Counted from the stretch's first letter, positions 50,401 through 62,093 are shown. The stretch: DNA of 64,000 nt from Nymphaea colorata (GCF_008831285.2 NC_045139.1:17156354-17220353); one strand, 5' to 3'. Notes: generated from the letters alone by a model not told the origin. Translations and numbers: made by a program.

Positions 50401-52801
50401 GCACCTAAATAAGCTAACACAAGGTACTGAGCTTTGACTCTGACATCAAGGATGAGACCCAAAACTGACTCATGCTTCTAGTTTGGCAGTTCGAATCCAC
50501 CCTGTAACTAACTTCAGTTTGCACCTATATAAGCTAAAACAAGGTAGCATCAACATTGGTCTACATAACCTTAAGCTTCTTAGTCTTGGATGTAGAATTG
50601 TTTTCTAGCCAACCCCACACTTGAGATGCTAGAATATCATCATTGATCAAACTCTTGACAATTTGTGCAAGCGCTACCCTCTTTGAAAATTTTATCATCA
50701 TTGTTCCTTACATGTTAACTGAACCCCTGCTTGTTCTCACCTAGAATGCATCAATTTTTTGCGTTAGATATTATATGTTTAAGTAGCCAATTTCTTCACA
50801 TCACTCATCTGACTTCATTCCCCACTTATTTGTTATGAATCATGTTTTTTCTTATTGTGCAACGGACTTACTGTTTTGGCTACTTCAGTGCATTGACAGT
50901 GAATGACAAACTGTAACTTGAGATGTGATTGCAGTCTTGCTATGCATACTTAATTCCTAATGATCTAAGTTGTAATCAGTATGTAATAATCTAGGGTACC
51001 ATAATATCTGATACTTTGCTAACTACTTGGTGCTAAGCCTAAAAGGTTTCTTGCTTAACGTAAGTTGCCTTGTTAACTTGTTCAAATTGTCAAACATAAA
51101 TAATTGTTCTTATCTCCTATGTTCCTTACAGGTAGCTGCGTATGACAAATCAAAGAAGAAGATGGCCTTCTTCGAGCCTTCACGTGCTCAGGACTTCTTG
51201 TTTATCTCGGGCACCAAGGTGAGTTAGACAGTAGAGCAGTGCAGCTACACAGTCACCTTTGAAGTTTGAATGCAAATGCTAAAACCTGAATGAATAAAAG
51301 TAAATTTGAGCCTTTCAAAAATGTATTTATTACTTCCTAAAAATAAATATGGTCTGTGAAATCAGAATTAGAAACTATTTACAATTTTGTTCACTCGATC
51401 GCAAATTATTATGCAATATGCATAAGCTGCATGCAGGAGGGCAGAGTTTGGTCATGGTGGCAGCAGCAGCTTTGCTATTGAATAAGTGATAAAGGTGGCG
51501 GTGGAGAATCTGTGTTGGAGTAGGCGAATTGATAGTTTTGGTGGTTCTGGTGATTGTGGTTATAGCTACGGTATACTATTGAAAAAACAGAGAAGTTGAG
51601 GTTTTGCTACTATAGAAAATGGCAGAAGATAGTGGCAATGGTGGCAATAGTGGGTAATGGTGGTGGTAGTAGCAGCGAGGAACAGGCAGCAGCTGCATGA
51701 TTATTAGGGACGTCCATGTGTCAGACTTGGATCAATAATGCTTAAGAAACTGGACAGGTCCTTTTCATTAAAGTACGACAAAAAAGGACTAAGAAAAATC
51801 CCAAAATCATGTGAATCCATTTTCACTCCTGGTGGTAGTAATGGCAGTGAAAAAGAGATAGTGGTGACCATGGTGGTAGTAATGGCAACAGCAGTGGAGA
51901 ATAAGAGAATGGATGGTAGAAGTGTTGGTGAATCTGGTTACACAAGTAAAAGCAGAAAGAACTTTTATGTGAACAGTCAAACTGCTCTTTTTTGCTTTTA
52001 TACTGGATATTCAATCCTGCAGTTCCTGTCATAATATTTCACATTATGTCAGCTTTGTTTAATGTGGTTTTGAGATTTTCTTCGGAAACATATTTAGGTT
52101 ATTTAACTTTCGATTTTGGCTTGAACCTTGTCAGAAATGGAATGGTACTTGTTCCAAAGTGGGTTCTCATACGACTAACCAATTTTCTTAAAAAGAATAT
52201 GCTGAATTTAAAATTCATGTTCAATACAATTTTTGCAATTTGTTTGGAAAAAGTCATGCTGCCATTCTAGCATAAAACCAGATTTATATTTGATGCAGTT
52301 CTTATTGTGTTTTCCTCCAATGATGTAGAGTGAGCATCTTAGGCAAACTTTAAAAGAAAGCCCTTGCAAATGTGCTCCATAATTTTGTGAAATAAATTTC
52401 CAGTAATTTCAGGAGTCTCATGTCACACAAGATCACATTATTTTCTTCATTAAAAGCCTTATTGGTTAGTAAAAGATCTCTTAACTCTAGACAGTATGAT
52501 GATACACCTTTGTGGGTAGTTAGGCTTATATAAAAGAAACTGATGCATTTTATGTATTCATCAAAGGTGCATCTCTAATGCTTTCAGACTTTCAGTTGTC
52601 CTTGCTGAAAACATGCCTTCTGTTTCATTTGTGTGACCATCCTTTTGGTATTTCAATATGCAGATGCGTACATATGCTCGGAATGGTGAGAATCCACCAG
52701 ACGGCTTTATGTGCCCTGGCGGATGGAAAGTTTTGGTTACTTACTATGAAAGCCTACAAGCTGAAGACACAAACCAGGCACCTGCTGTTTTGTCCACCTA
52801 G
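47407..52801 (+). CDS. APS1: ATP sulfurylase, plastid type (5 exons), with a 1-nt frameshift in exon 1
   Basis: It makes adenosine 5'-phosphosulfate from ATP and sulfate, the first step of sulfate assimilation. Exons are 47407-47968, 48569-48974, 49114-49374, 51132-51218 and 52664-52801 (TAG), all GT-AG. The ATG begins a Ser-rich transit peptide of about 60 residues, followed by [12 protein letters not shown], the [11 protein letters not shown] segment, the ATP-binding [10 protein letters not shown] motif and the [10 protein letters not shown] motif. The C-terminus is [16 protein letters not shown]. In exon 1 the frame breaks at a C run (47769-47772): as written it stops at TGA 47785-47787. 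Family alignment and exon phases (562+406 nt is one short of a multiple of three) both call for one more base there. With it the length would be 483 aa, normal for the family. It is either an assembly/sequencing error or a recent pseudogene; everything else is intact. Confidence 0.92.
50310..50546. repeat. Tandem duplication of about 119 bp in ATP sulfurylase intron 3
   Basis: Two adjacent copies (50310-50428 and 50429-50546) each begin GAGCTT(T)GACTCTGACATC and each contain AGTTCGAATCCACC, a good pol III B-box match. The unit may therefore be a tRNA-derived SINE piece duplicated in place. Confidence 0.9.
51440..51930. repeat. Degenerate GGT/GCA-rich triplet repeat in ATP sulfurylase intron 4
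   Basis: Many imperfect TGGTGGTAGTAATGGCAG-type copies raise the G content well above the rest of the intron. Non-coding. Confidence 0.7.
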
Positions 52802-54290
52802 GCAGCGCTTGATTGGTGCTAGAGCATTATCAGACTACTCTGTGATATCTTTTAAATTTTGTAATTTATAATTTTGTATGCGTATGTCCAGAAGTTGGCT
52901 GAAGTCACATTCTCCTGAGGAAAGATTGGCAGGAAAGCAACTCCTGTCCTTTTGGGGACATCACAATATTGGCTCTACGCATATGATTTCTTTCTACAAG
53001 ATTCTTTTAGTATAATGATGTCTAGTAGCATGGAAAGCTTTGTGATCATTCTGGAGAGACATGACTTATCTAGTCACACTTGGATTTCGCTTAGCTGATG
53101 ATGCCTGTTTATTGACTACGGTGTATCTTCCCGAATATGCAAGGCATGATTTTCCTCCATTCATCCATGGACTCATCTAAAGTGCAGAATTTTTCAGTCT
53201 CTGAGTATTCTTTAAGTCTTCATTCTTGAAGATAGAATGTATTGAGTGTTATTTGTCATTTTACTGATTCTTTTTGTTACTTTTGTGTTTTCATTTTTTG
53301 CTCTTTTGTTTTTCCCGTGATTTTTTTCAAAAGATAGTATTGTTCTTTTACCGATTCTAAAAAGATCTTATCAAAATAAGTTTCTGAATTGAATAAAAAT
53401 CGACTAGTCAATCAGCTAAAATTCATTCGGAACTGAGATCGACGGCCCAAGGCTTTCTCCACACCTTATCAATTTCCAAAGAATGCTCATAGCGATTTGC
53501 CATTGTCGGGATCCTAGAAACAAATCTTATTATAAAACTTCAAGTAAATTTGTGATGCATGATCCAGATAATGATTGACACCAGTACACCAGAAAGGAAA
53601 AAGAAAAAAACACTTTCCACGTATACATAAAAGAAAGTGGTAGAGAAATAAAGTTTAAATCGGTTCAATGTATGCTGAAAGGAAGCGATGGATTATAAAT
53701 GAAAACTCTACAGAAAGATGCTTAAGTTTTGAATTAACTTTGATTTCTTTAATTTAAGCGCCAAAATTATACAGGAAACACGCCATTAAATGAAGGAAGC
53801 CCATAAGCATGCTTTTGATATTTGACAGAAAACATTAAAAATTGATGTGTATTGGTAATATGTAGGCCGCTCAGCCGCTCATGTAAGTTTTGAAAACCTC
53901 ATTTTAAGAATTAAAAATTAATTTTTGTTGGTTTTCTTATTAATGTATTGAGTGATAAAAGCTGTAGTCGATATGAGGCGATCATATACTTGCAAAATCT
54001 TTCTCCGATCGGTTGTTCGATGGAAACTGAAAAGTTTCACGTTATAGTCGACGGATGGGACTTCCAACCCCCGGTTTGGTAGAATCTGTTCTCCCTTCCT
54101 CTTTTGGACTCTTCAAGCCCGGGAAGCGGACGGCGAAGATGGTCGGCAATCCCTCTCTCTCTCTTCTGTGCGACGGCCAGCTCCCTGCCCAATTGGGAAA
54201 CCTCTCCTCTTTGTCGCAAAACAAATCTCTTTATGAAAAAGATTTTTTAGATGGATAGATCGCGATACGGTACGGCCAATATTGCTTGAT
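52802..54290. other. Intergenic between ATP sulfurylase and the SAUR cluster
   Basis: The first few hundred bases should be the ATP sulfurylase 3' UTR (T-rich, near 53260-53350). No gene recognised. The small open frames at 54037-54258 overlap on both strands and look like shadows. Confidence 0.5.
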
Positions 54291-54471
54291 TCTGGATTTT
54301 CTGCATTTGTTCTTCAAAATGGTTCGCCTTCCGACACCGGTAAGAGAGTTCAGATCATGATTTCCTTCTCATTTCTAGAAAAGTATTGTCGTATTCTGCG
54401 ATTCTTTTCAAGATATTCCAAAACAACGATTTTCTGCTTGCTTGATGTATCGGTGAGGTGGAGGATCTGGA

Positions 54472-54472
54472 T

Positions 54473-54557
<85 letters not shown>
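54472..54557. repeat. (TG)n(AG)n microsatellite in the 3' flank of SAUR copy 1
   Basis: About 26 nt of TG followed by about 60 nt of GA, lying 120-200 nt downstream of the SAUR stop. GA tracts occur at the equivalent place beside three of the other copies. Confidence 0.97.
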
Positions 54558-54562
<5 letters not shown>

Positions 54563-54677
54563 TAAGTAACTGTATTGGTTTGTCTCATTGGTGACAATGG
54601 GATTTTTGATCCCCTTATATACAAAAAGAAAAAAAGGTAGAATCATCTGCAGACCAAAATTGGGTGGTGATGTTCTT

Positions 54678-54935
54678 CTATGCACATGCCATTTGTGCCG
54701 TGAATGCTTGGAAGACATCTTCATTGCAGGGAATTGTGAGGCCATTGTGATGCTCAAAACCAAACTCTTCTTCTGCTTTTCTTAGCAATGCTTGGAAGGT
54801 GGGATTCTTCAAGTAGGATGTTGGAATCACAAACCGCTTTCGGCTGTCGCCCACATACACAGCAAAATGCCCCTTGGGGACGCCAGCTGCCTGCTTCTTG
54901 GTAAGAATTGAAAGAGGCAGGCGAATGCTCATCAT
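54678..54935 (-). CDS. SAUR-family auxin-responsive protein, copy 1
   Basis: Intronless 85-aa SAUR (small auxin up RNA) protein. SAURs of this clade inhibit PP2C.D phosphatases, so plasma-membrane proton pumps stay active and cells expand (family knowledge). The ATG at 54935 is the first of two Met codons (MMSIRLP). The SAUR core is complete: GVPKGHFAVYVGDSRKRFVIP, a tract with YLKNPTFQALLRKAEEEFGF, then GLTIPCNEDVFQAFTAQMACA. A TATA box lies 144 nt upstream. It differs from its neighbours by a Thr in ILTKKQ and GDS for GES. It is member one of a minus-strand tandem cluster. Confidence 0.96.
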   Translation of the reverse strand: MMSIRLPLSILTKKQAAGVPKGHFAVYVGDSRKRFVIPTSYLKNPTFQALLRKAEEEFGFEHHNGLTIPCNEDVFQAFTAQMACA

Positions 54936-55078
54936 CTTGTCGTGCTTAGCTTGGAGTAGTGATCCTTAGCCTTGCCTTGTCAAGGATGAGGAGAAGAAAA
55001 GAAACAGGAATACGCAGCTTGAGTATGAAGAATATCGAGACTTGGATTTGATGAGTAAAGCCTGAAGATTCTTCTCTG

Positions 55079-55086
55079 TATATATA
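55079..55086 (-). promoter_or_regulatory. TATA box, SAUR copy 1
   Basis: TATATATA inside a TCTCTATATATA-type context (minus strand), 144 nt before the ATG. The same element stands 135-145 nt before the ATG in copies 2, 3 and 5. Confidence 0.75.
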
Positions 55087-56374
55087 GAGAAAAGTGAATG
55101 CAGTAATCCTACTGACATGTCATTGCTCAATCACATGGTTATCTGTTGTACACTTATCATGTGCGGACCCATGGGTCCATGTCCCTGTCGCCTGTTACTG
55201 GCCCATACCCCCACAGTTAGTTGCACAGTCCTAGTTGCAGTGACTGCTCAAGAACCACATATATGGCATATTGGATGCCACAAAGTAGCTTCTGCCTACT
55301 TGACATTGCATTGTCCAAAAAATCTCAAAGGAAATGATACCACATGTACTGTGGTACGTCCTCTTTTAGGGGAGAGGAATTTGTAGCTTCTTGGTGTCCT
55401 GGCATTTTGTTCCTAGTAGTCCAAAGCAAGGCATGTGCTTGGCCATTTCCTGCACAACCTGTAAACTTGTGAAGTTGCTCTGCATATCACTACATCAGTA
55501 GGGCCGCTCCTCAATAAAGAGAATGGTCCCACTATTCTAAATCTATGGGTTAAATTTTGAATATTTTATGGACCAATTCTAAATATCTTTATGGACTAAA
55601 TATAGAAAATCTTTACCTTTATGAATTTTGCCATAGCAAACGATTTAATCAGATAATCATCCTACCATGAACTAGAGCAGGTCCCAAGTTAGGACAATTG
55701 TTGTCTAGTTCCATAAGCACCCGTATTCATGGGGAGTGGGTTGTCAACTGATATTGGGATCAAATGGAAGAGGCAATTCCCACATCAATAGTGAGACAAC
55801 TGTGTATTGTTATAAATGTTACCACAAAACATAGGCTGTAATTTTCTTAAAGGCACCATTGTGTATTATGCGAAGATGAATTTCACATTTTTCACCAGAA
55901 CACTGTTTCTAGGTTTGTTCGGTTCAGCCTAAGACCGACTGAATCATGATCCGTTAAAGAATTTAGTGATCTAAATCAATGTAAATTATTGCTTGAATGA
56001 AGTAAGAGATTGTCTGACCCAACTTGAGCCCAATTTTCTTTTTCGTCATACTGTTTGCTTGAATGCTGCCCAATCGGCTAGAAAACGTCGTTGTTCACCG
56101 TCGTTGTTTCTGATTTTATGACTGGAAGAAACTTTCGTTTGGTGAAAGATTCTCAAGTAACCATAGAGTACGGCACTACCGACAAAGATTGATACTTTGG
56201 ATTGCTCTGAAAAAGATTTAACCTCCGACACCAGTGAAGGTATTGTTGAAGACACTCCCTGAATTTCTTAGTGGAAAAATATGTTGTATTTCCATTGCGT
56301 CATCTATTATAAGATTTGCTAGGATCGTGTCTGTCTGCTTGCTTGATGTATGGATGAAGTGGAGGATTTGGATA

Positions 56375-56377
<3 letters not shown>
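55087..56377. other. SAUR inter-gene unit 1 (duplicated flank)
   Basis: Upstream flank of SAUR copy 1 and downstream flank of copy 2. It includes blocks repeated in the other units: a CACATGGTTATC...GTACA motif near 55132, and AGTCCAAAGCAAGGCATGTGCTTGG near 55420, which recurs near 57448 and 59608. No further gene. Confidence 0.6.

Positions 56378-56412
<35 letters not shown>
56378..56412. repeat. (GA)n microsatellite in the 3' flank of SAUR copy 2
   Basis: A pure GA run about 120 nt beyond the SAUR stop codon, at the same place in the duplicated unit as the tract beside copy 1. Confidence 0.97.
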
Positions 56413-56416
<4 letters not shown>

Positions 56417-56533
56417 GAGAGTTTTGGAAGTAATTGTATTGATTTGTGTGATTGGTAACACTGGGATTTAATCCCCTTATATACAAAAAATATGTTCGTC
56501 TACAGACCAAAATTGGTTGGCCATTAGTTTCAT

Positions 56534-56788
56534 CTATGCACTCATTTGTGTCGTGAATGCCTGGAAAACATCTTCGTTGCATGGAATTGTGAGGCCATTG
56601 TAATGCTGAAAACCAAACTCTTCTTCTGCTTTTTTCAGCAACGATTGGAAGGTAGGATTCTTCAAGTAGGATGTTGGAATCACAAACCTCTTTCGGCTCT
56701 CACCTACGTAGACCGCAAAGTGTCCCTTGGGGTCAGCAGTCGCCTGTTTCTTTGCAAGAACCGACAGAGGGAGGCGAATGCTCATCAT
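56534..56788 (-). CDS. SAUR-family auxin-responsive protein, copy 2
   Basis: Intronless, 84 aa. I chose the ATG at 56788 because it aligns with MMSIRLP in the other copies. An open frame continues upstream by chance through the leader, but it is not conserved in the paralogues. The core reads KGHFAVYVGESRKRFVIPTS, then a FQSLLKKAEEEFGFQHYNGL stretch and a shorter C-terminus (TQMSA). Replacing AGVPKG, ATADPKG has an Asp before PKG, so this is the most diverged of the intact copies at the N-terminus. The TATA box is 135 nt upstream. Confidence 0.95.
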   Translation of the reverse strand: MMSIRLPLSVLAKKQATADPKGHFAVYVGESRKRFVIPTSYLKNPTFQSLLKKAEEEFGFQHYNGLTIPCNEDVFQAFTTQMSA

Positions 56789-56922
56789 CTTCTTGTGCTT
56801 ATCTTGGAGCAGTGAACTTGTGAAGGATGAAGTAGATGGAAAGGAATAAAAATATGCAGCTTGAGTGTGAGGAATATCGAGACTAGCTGATTCGATGAAC
56901 CAAGTTTGAAGAGACTCTTGCG

Positions 56923-56930
56923 TATATATA
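56923..56930 (-). promoter_or_regulatory. TATA box, SAUR copy 2
   Basis: TATATATA followed on the plus strand by GAGAAAGATG, the same context as in copies 3 and 5. Confidence 0.75.
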
Positions 56931-58388
56931 GAGAAAGATGAGTATAATAGCCCTACAGACATATTATTGCTAGATAACATGGTTATCAGTGGTACATTCA
57001 TCATGACTTGACTCATATGGTCATGTCCCCTTTGATAGTATTCATTTGTCCACAGCCCCACATTTCGTTGAGCAGTGCATACAACAACCACATCAATGTC
57101 ACATGGATGTCTAGAAGAAGCTTCTACCTACTTGACATGCTTTTATGTTTTGAAAATTCCTGTTCTATGGCTTCCATGTCCCCATTCACCATGTCGCATG
57201 GCAATTTCTAAGTTTTCTCTTTTAGTTTCGATCCGGTAAGACAGTTGATCGTAGAATTCAGCATAAAATCTTAAAGCCACCCAATTGAATATTTTGTGGT
57301 TGTTCTTGCTAATTTCTAAAACATGAAGAAAAATTACATCTATGGCTGTGAAGGAATATTAAAATGAAATGATGTCATATGTACTGTGGTGCTCCTTTTG
57401 TAGGGAAGAGGAATTCGTAGTCCGAACACTTTGTCCTAGTAGTCCAAAACAAGGCATGTGCTTGGCTATCTCCTGCACAGCTTGTGAAGTTGCTTACTTC
57501 CACTAGAGTGGTAGGTTCTTCAACATTAAAGAGAATGGTCCCACTGTTTATGATGTCAGTCATCGATTCTAAAACAATGGGACAAATTTTAAATATCTTT
57601 GTGAACTAAATGCATAAAATCTTCACCTTTGTAACTTGATCACACCAAGGGATACAATCAGATGAACGTCCACCACGATCTAGAAAAGGGCCTCCAATTA
57701 GGACAATCGCTGGATAGTTTCATAAGCATCCACATGCTCTTATCAAGAACATGTCATCGGCAGTGGTTAGACTACTGGTATTGGGATCAAATCGGAGAGT
57801 CAATGCCCCACACGAACGGTTACGCAGATGTTTAGTATTATAAAAGTTACCACCAAATCTAGGCTGTAATATTCTTCGGGGTACGGCTATGTGTTATGTG
57901 CAAATGAAGTCCACATTTCTCACCAAGATACTGTTTTCTGGGTTCGTTAAGGTCCTAGTAATCCAAATCAACATAAATCAATGCTTGAATCTAGCGAAAG
58001 GTAGTCTAACCCAAGTTTAGCCCGATTTTTCTTTCTGGAATACAGTTTCCTTGACTGCTGCCCATTCGGCTAGGAAACGTCATTGCTCTCCGTTACTGTT
58101 TATGATTTTTATGACCGGAAGAAGCTTTGTGCAGGTGAAAGATTTCTTAAGTACTCCGGTACAGCACGACGCTACCCCAACACAGTCGATACTCTGGATT
58201 GCTCTTCAATAGGTTCCACCTTCGACATTGGCACCGAAGAGATTGTTCAATATATTTCAAATTGGATTTCTCAGGACTTCTTCCCGAGACAGATATGTTG
58301 TACTCCTATTTCGCCATCTAGTCTAAGATCTGCCAGGTTTGTGATTGTCAGCTTGCTTGATGTATAGGTGAAGTGGAGGATTTCGATG

Positions 58389-58391
<3 letters not shown>
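56931..58391. other. SAUR inter-gene unit 2 (duplicated flank)
   Basis: Aligns with 55087-56377. It includes the GATGTCTAGAAGAAGCTTCTACC block (near 57105) that recurs near 59205, and the GCTGCCCATTCGGCTAG block (58058) that recurs from 56068. No gene recognised. Confidence 0.6.

Positions 58392-58434
<43 letters not shown>
58392..58434. repeat. (GA)n microsatellite in the 3' flank of SAUR copy 3
   Basis: A GA run about 125 nt beyond the SAUR stop, in the conserved position of the unit. Confidence 0.97.
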
Positions 58435-58436
<2 letters not shown>

Positions 58437-58559
58437 AGACTTTCAGAAGTAACTGTATTGATTTGTGCGATTTGTAACAGTGGGATTTTGGTCCCCTTAT
58501 ATACAAAAAAAAAGAAGGTAGAATCGTCTGTAGACCAAAATTGGGTGGTGATTGTTCAT

Positions 58560-58817
58560 CTATGCACATGCCATTTGTGCCGTCAATGCTTGAAAGACAT
58601 CTTCATTGCATGGAATTGTGAGGCCATTGTAATGCTTGAAACCGAACTCTTCTTCTGTTTTTCTTAGCAACGCTTGGAAGGTAGGATTCTTCAAGTAGGA
58701 TGTTGGAATCACAAACCGCCTTCGGCTTTCACCAACGTAGACGGCAAAGTGTCCTTTGGGGACACCAGCTGCGTGCTTCTTGGCCAGAATTGCCAGAGGG
58801 AGGCGAATTCTCATCAT
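58560..58817 (-). CDS. SAUR-family auxin-responsive protein, copy 3
   Basis: Intronless, 85 aa, ATG at 58817. The full SAUR core is present: GVPKGHFAVYVGESRRRFVI, YLKNPTFQALLRKTEEEFGF, and a C-terminus ending ALTAQMACA. It differs from copies 1 and 5 at MMRIRLPLA (Arg for Ser), KKHAAG (His for Gln) and KTEEE (Thr for Ala). The TATA box is 145 nt upstream. It is presumably functional. Confidence 0.96.
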   Translation of the reverse strand: MMRIRLPLAILAKKHAAGVPKGHFAVYVGESRRRFVIPTSYLKNPTFQALLRKTEEEFGFKHYNGLTIPCNEDVFQALTAQMACA

Positions 58818-58961
58818 TTTGTTGTGCTTAGCTTGGAGCGGTGAACACTTATCTTTGCCTTTGCGATGAAGCTGATGGAAAGGAATAAAAATATGCAGCT
58901 TGAGTATGAGTAATATTGAGACTAGGCGATTCGATGAGCAAAGTCTGAAGACTCTGTTGTT

Positions 58962-58969
58962 TATATATA
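58962..58969 (-). promoter_or_regulatory. TATA box, SAUR copy 3
   Basis: TATATATA, 145 nt before the ATG and in the conserved context. Confidence 0.75.
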
Positions 58970-60479
58970 GAGAAAGATGAACACATTAATCCTACAGGCA
59001 CATCGTTGCTAAATCACATGGTCAACTGTTGTACATTCATGACTCGGTCTTCTGCTGTACACTCATGACGGTCATCTGCTGTACATTCATGACTTACCCA
59101 TATGTTCCTGTCCCCTTTGAATGGTGATCATATGCCCACACCCCCATTATTTAGTTGCGCCGGTCCAAGTTGCAGTGCTATGCAACAACCACATTTAGAG
59201 CACGTTGGATGTCTAGAAGAAGCTTCCGCCTACTTGACATGCCTATAGGTTGCAAGCATTTCCTGTTACTTGGCTTCCATGTCACCATTCACCATATCCC
59301 ACTGCAATTTGCAAATTCATTGTTGGTTTTGTCTTCTAGTTTTGTTCTCATATGGACAGTGGACTTCAAAAATTCGACATAAATTTCAAAGCCACACAAA
59401 TATTTTTGTGGTAGCCAATAGTTTGTTCAGTCTAAAGCTTGTAGGACCCAAAAAATATCTCAAAATTCCTAGTTCTCACTTATGGTTAAGGATTTTGAAA
59501 AACTTATAGATGTTGCTGTAAAGGATTTCTAAATTGAAAATAATACAATATGTACAGCTTTTCAGCTCTTTGAGGAGAGGAAGAAATTTATAGCTTTGCC
59601 CCTTGTACTCCGAAACAAGGCATGTTCTTGGGCCTTTCCTGCTAAACCTGCAAACTTGTGAAGTTGCTTTGTACCGCTATAGCTGGAGGGCCTTCTATTC
59701 AATAGAACAGCCGGGCCCATTGTCTTCATTCATCAATTCTAAGACTATGGGCTAAATTATGAAAACCTATACGTTTATAGATTTACCCCATTAAAGGATT
59801 GAATCGGATGCGCATCTACCATACACTATAGAAGGACCTCTAATTAGGACAAGCACTGGACAGGTCCACATGCTCCTGTAAAGAACATGTCATAGGTGAT
59901 TAAACCGAACGGCTAATACGTACCCCACATTGAACAGTTGTACAACAGTATATATCATGTATCTACCACAAACTCTAAGCTGTAATCTGTTTGAAGTTAC
60001 CACTGTATATTCTGTGGAGATGAAATTCAGAATATTCACTTGGCTACTGTTTCTGGGTTTGATCAGTTCAACCTGAAGCCAGCCTGAAACCTAATCAGCT
60101 AAAGAATTTACTGATCTAAATTGGGGCAAAACTTGGGTTGAATCAAATAAAAGATTGTTGTAAGTTGTTAAGAAGCGATGCTTTTCAATTCTTGGTCTGA
60201 TTTGTCACTTGATTTCTTTGCATGAAGAACATGATTTCACCCTGGATGAGAGAAGCTACAACAGAAAATCGTGCTGCCTAACAATAGGAGGCCAGAGCAT
60301 AGATGTCTCCCTAGGAAGTGAAAAAAAGGAAAAAAGATTAAGATGGACACGCTGCAAATAAACTTTTGGAATGTGATTGATTTTATTTATGAGTTCGCAA
60401 CAACTGGATTTTGGTCCTTTATATACAAAAGAATATGTTCAGCCTTCGATTGGCAAAATTGAATGGTGATTTGATTCCT
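58970..60479. other. SAUR inter-gene unit 3 (duplicated flank)
   Basis: Contains the same upstream blocks as units 1 and 2, plus a short local triplication of GTACATTCATGAC-like motifs at 59030-59095. The (GA)n tract expected near 60340 is missing in this unit. The conserved TTTATATACAAAAGAATATG 3'-flank motif is present at 60418-60438. Confidence 0.6.
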
Positions 60480-60711
60480 CTACGTGCGTTCTGGTTGCGC
60501 TGTAAGTGCTTGGAAGGCATCTTCATCGGATGGAACTGTAAGGCCATTGAGATGCTCGAACCCAAACTCTCTGAAAGGCAGGATTCTTCAAGAGCGAAGT
60601 TGGGACTACAAACCGTTTTCGCTTCTCGCCAACATAAACAGCAAAGCGACCATTGGGGGCACCGATAATTTGCTTCTTAGAAACATGAAACTGAGGCAAG
60701 CGAATACTCAT
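60480..60711 (-). pseudogene. SAUR pseudogene, copy 4
   Basis: It starts MSIRLPQFHVSKKQIIGAPN at 60711, then GRFAVYVGEKRKRFVVPTS and LLKNPAFQ. About 23 nt coding the LL-K-AEE part of the helix are then missing, shifting the frame. In the shifted frame the normal end continues (EFGFEHLNGLTVPSDEDAFQ, then ALTAQPERT and stop at 60480). In the original frame translation ends after the FQRVWVRASQWPYSSIR tail. It belongs to a more diverged SAUR subtype than the intact copies. The TATA box of its siblings is not preserved upstream (ACATAGATGAAG near 60859). Confidence 0.88.
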
Positions 60712-62055
60712 CAATTTGTACAACGTAGCCTTCGGTAGTGGCGAAAAACTTCGTTTGTGAAGGAAAAAGATGATGACAATGAATAAAAAGAAGCAGCAGA
60801 TGCAGAGAATTTCACAGAATTGTGTTGATGCGCAAGGTTGAAGATACTGCTGGATTTACATAGATGAAGACAAGATTAAACCACGAGTCATCTTATTGCA
60901 AAGATAAATGATTGCCTGTTATCTGTACCCTCAACATGGAAATCATGACAATCTATGTCCCTTCCAATTTGATCTACAGCCCTACCAGGAGTTACTTAGG
61001 CGACCAAGGTTAGCTAGATTTTGGTACATTGCATCAAGAAGGGTAAATACCATGGTATGTTTAAGATCGTCTGTCCTCCACACGGGATGTTCTTGTGAAA
61101 CACTGGGCATCGTCGATAATCATTCACCCCTTCTCTTTTGAATGACATGAACCCAATAATTTAGTATGTAGGCCACAGTGTTCACAACTTGAATGCTGTA
61201 TTGTGTGCTTCTCTTATCCTCTTTTTGCTCATTTAGTTGCCTGGACACTGCTTGGATGGATATTTAGTATAATAAATATATAAAATGTAAAACCTATTCG
61301 ACATGAACATGTGATATCGACACTAAATGTTAAATCCTTGTCCCGCTTTGAAATCATAGACGGAACTTGATTTTAATTATGGGTGGATCTGCGTGTAGTT
61401 GGGCTGCCCAAATTGTTATTCTCTTGTACTAATGACTTCATTATATCAAGCTTGACCAACTTGGAAAATGTTTGTATGAAATTTTCAAGAAAATGGCAGG
61501 ATTACATCTAAAAATGCAGATGAGTTGAACAAAAAGTTTGACTCATCACGTTGATTGGTCCCTGATCATCATATTCTCCATCTCATTCCTTCACCATCCT
61601 TCAAAGCATGGCCCTACAATAATCGAAGTTGGTTTTTCTACAAAAGTTGTTTGATGTACACTCAGTAACATTCAAATCAGGTTTGGCAGCAGATCTAGAA
61701 AGCATTTGATTAAAAAAAACAGTGTGCTGTTGAGACATATGTTCTTCGAATATATGTTTCAAGAACTTCAAGTTCTTGTTTCAAAAAATATGATGCGATC
61801 ATGATGTGTTACATCCTAGCGTTTTATTATTAAATCTAAAAACAGCATTGAAAATCACATAACGTTTTCTTTGACAAAAAAAAATACTATTATTGAAACA
61901 TATATTTTGGGGATATGTGTTCCACGAACGAAATATTTTTTCAAAAGGGAACACATCTGAGATAAGAGTTTTGATAAGGTACATAAAATACTATAGATTT
62001 CTCTCAAGCTTGCTTGTGTCTGATTGCATGGTTCATTGATATAGCGGAAAATCTG

Positions 62056-62058
<3 letters not shown>
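60712..62058. other. SAUR inter-gene DNA
   Basis: Upstream flank of pseudogene copy 4 and downstream flank of copy 5. The conserved blocks seen in units 1-3 are weak or absent in most of it. It is AT-rich and no gene is supported. Confidence 0.5.

Positions 62059-62093
<35 letters not shown>
62059..62093. repeat. (GA)n microsatellite in the 3' flank of SAUR copy 5
   Basis: A GA run 120 nt beyond the SAUR stop codon, in the conserved position. Confidence 0.97.

Noticed and set aside
54350..54763. Ser-Leu or Arg-Glu repeat proteins across the GA tract
   Set aside because: These are translations of the dinucleotide repeat, not genes.
56534..57091. 185-codon version of SAUR copy 2
   Set aside because: The extension is the leader and promoter read through by chance. 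It contains the TATA box and is not conserved in the other copies, so the ATG at 56788 was chosen.
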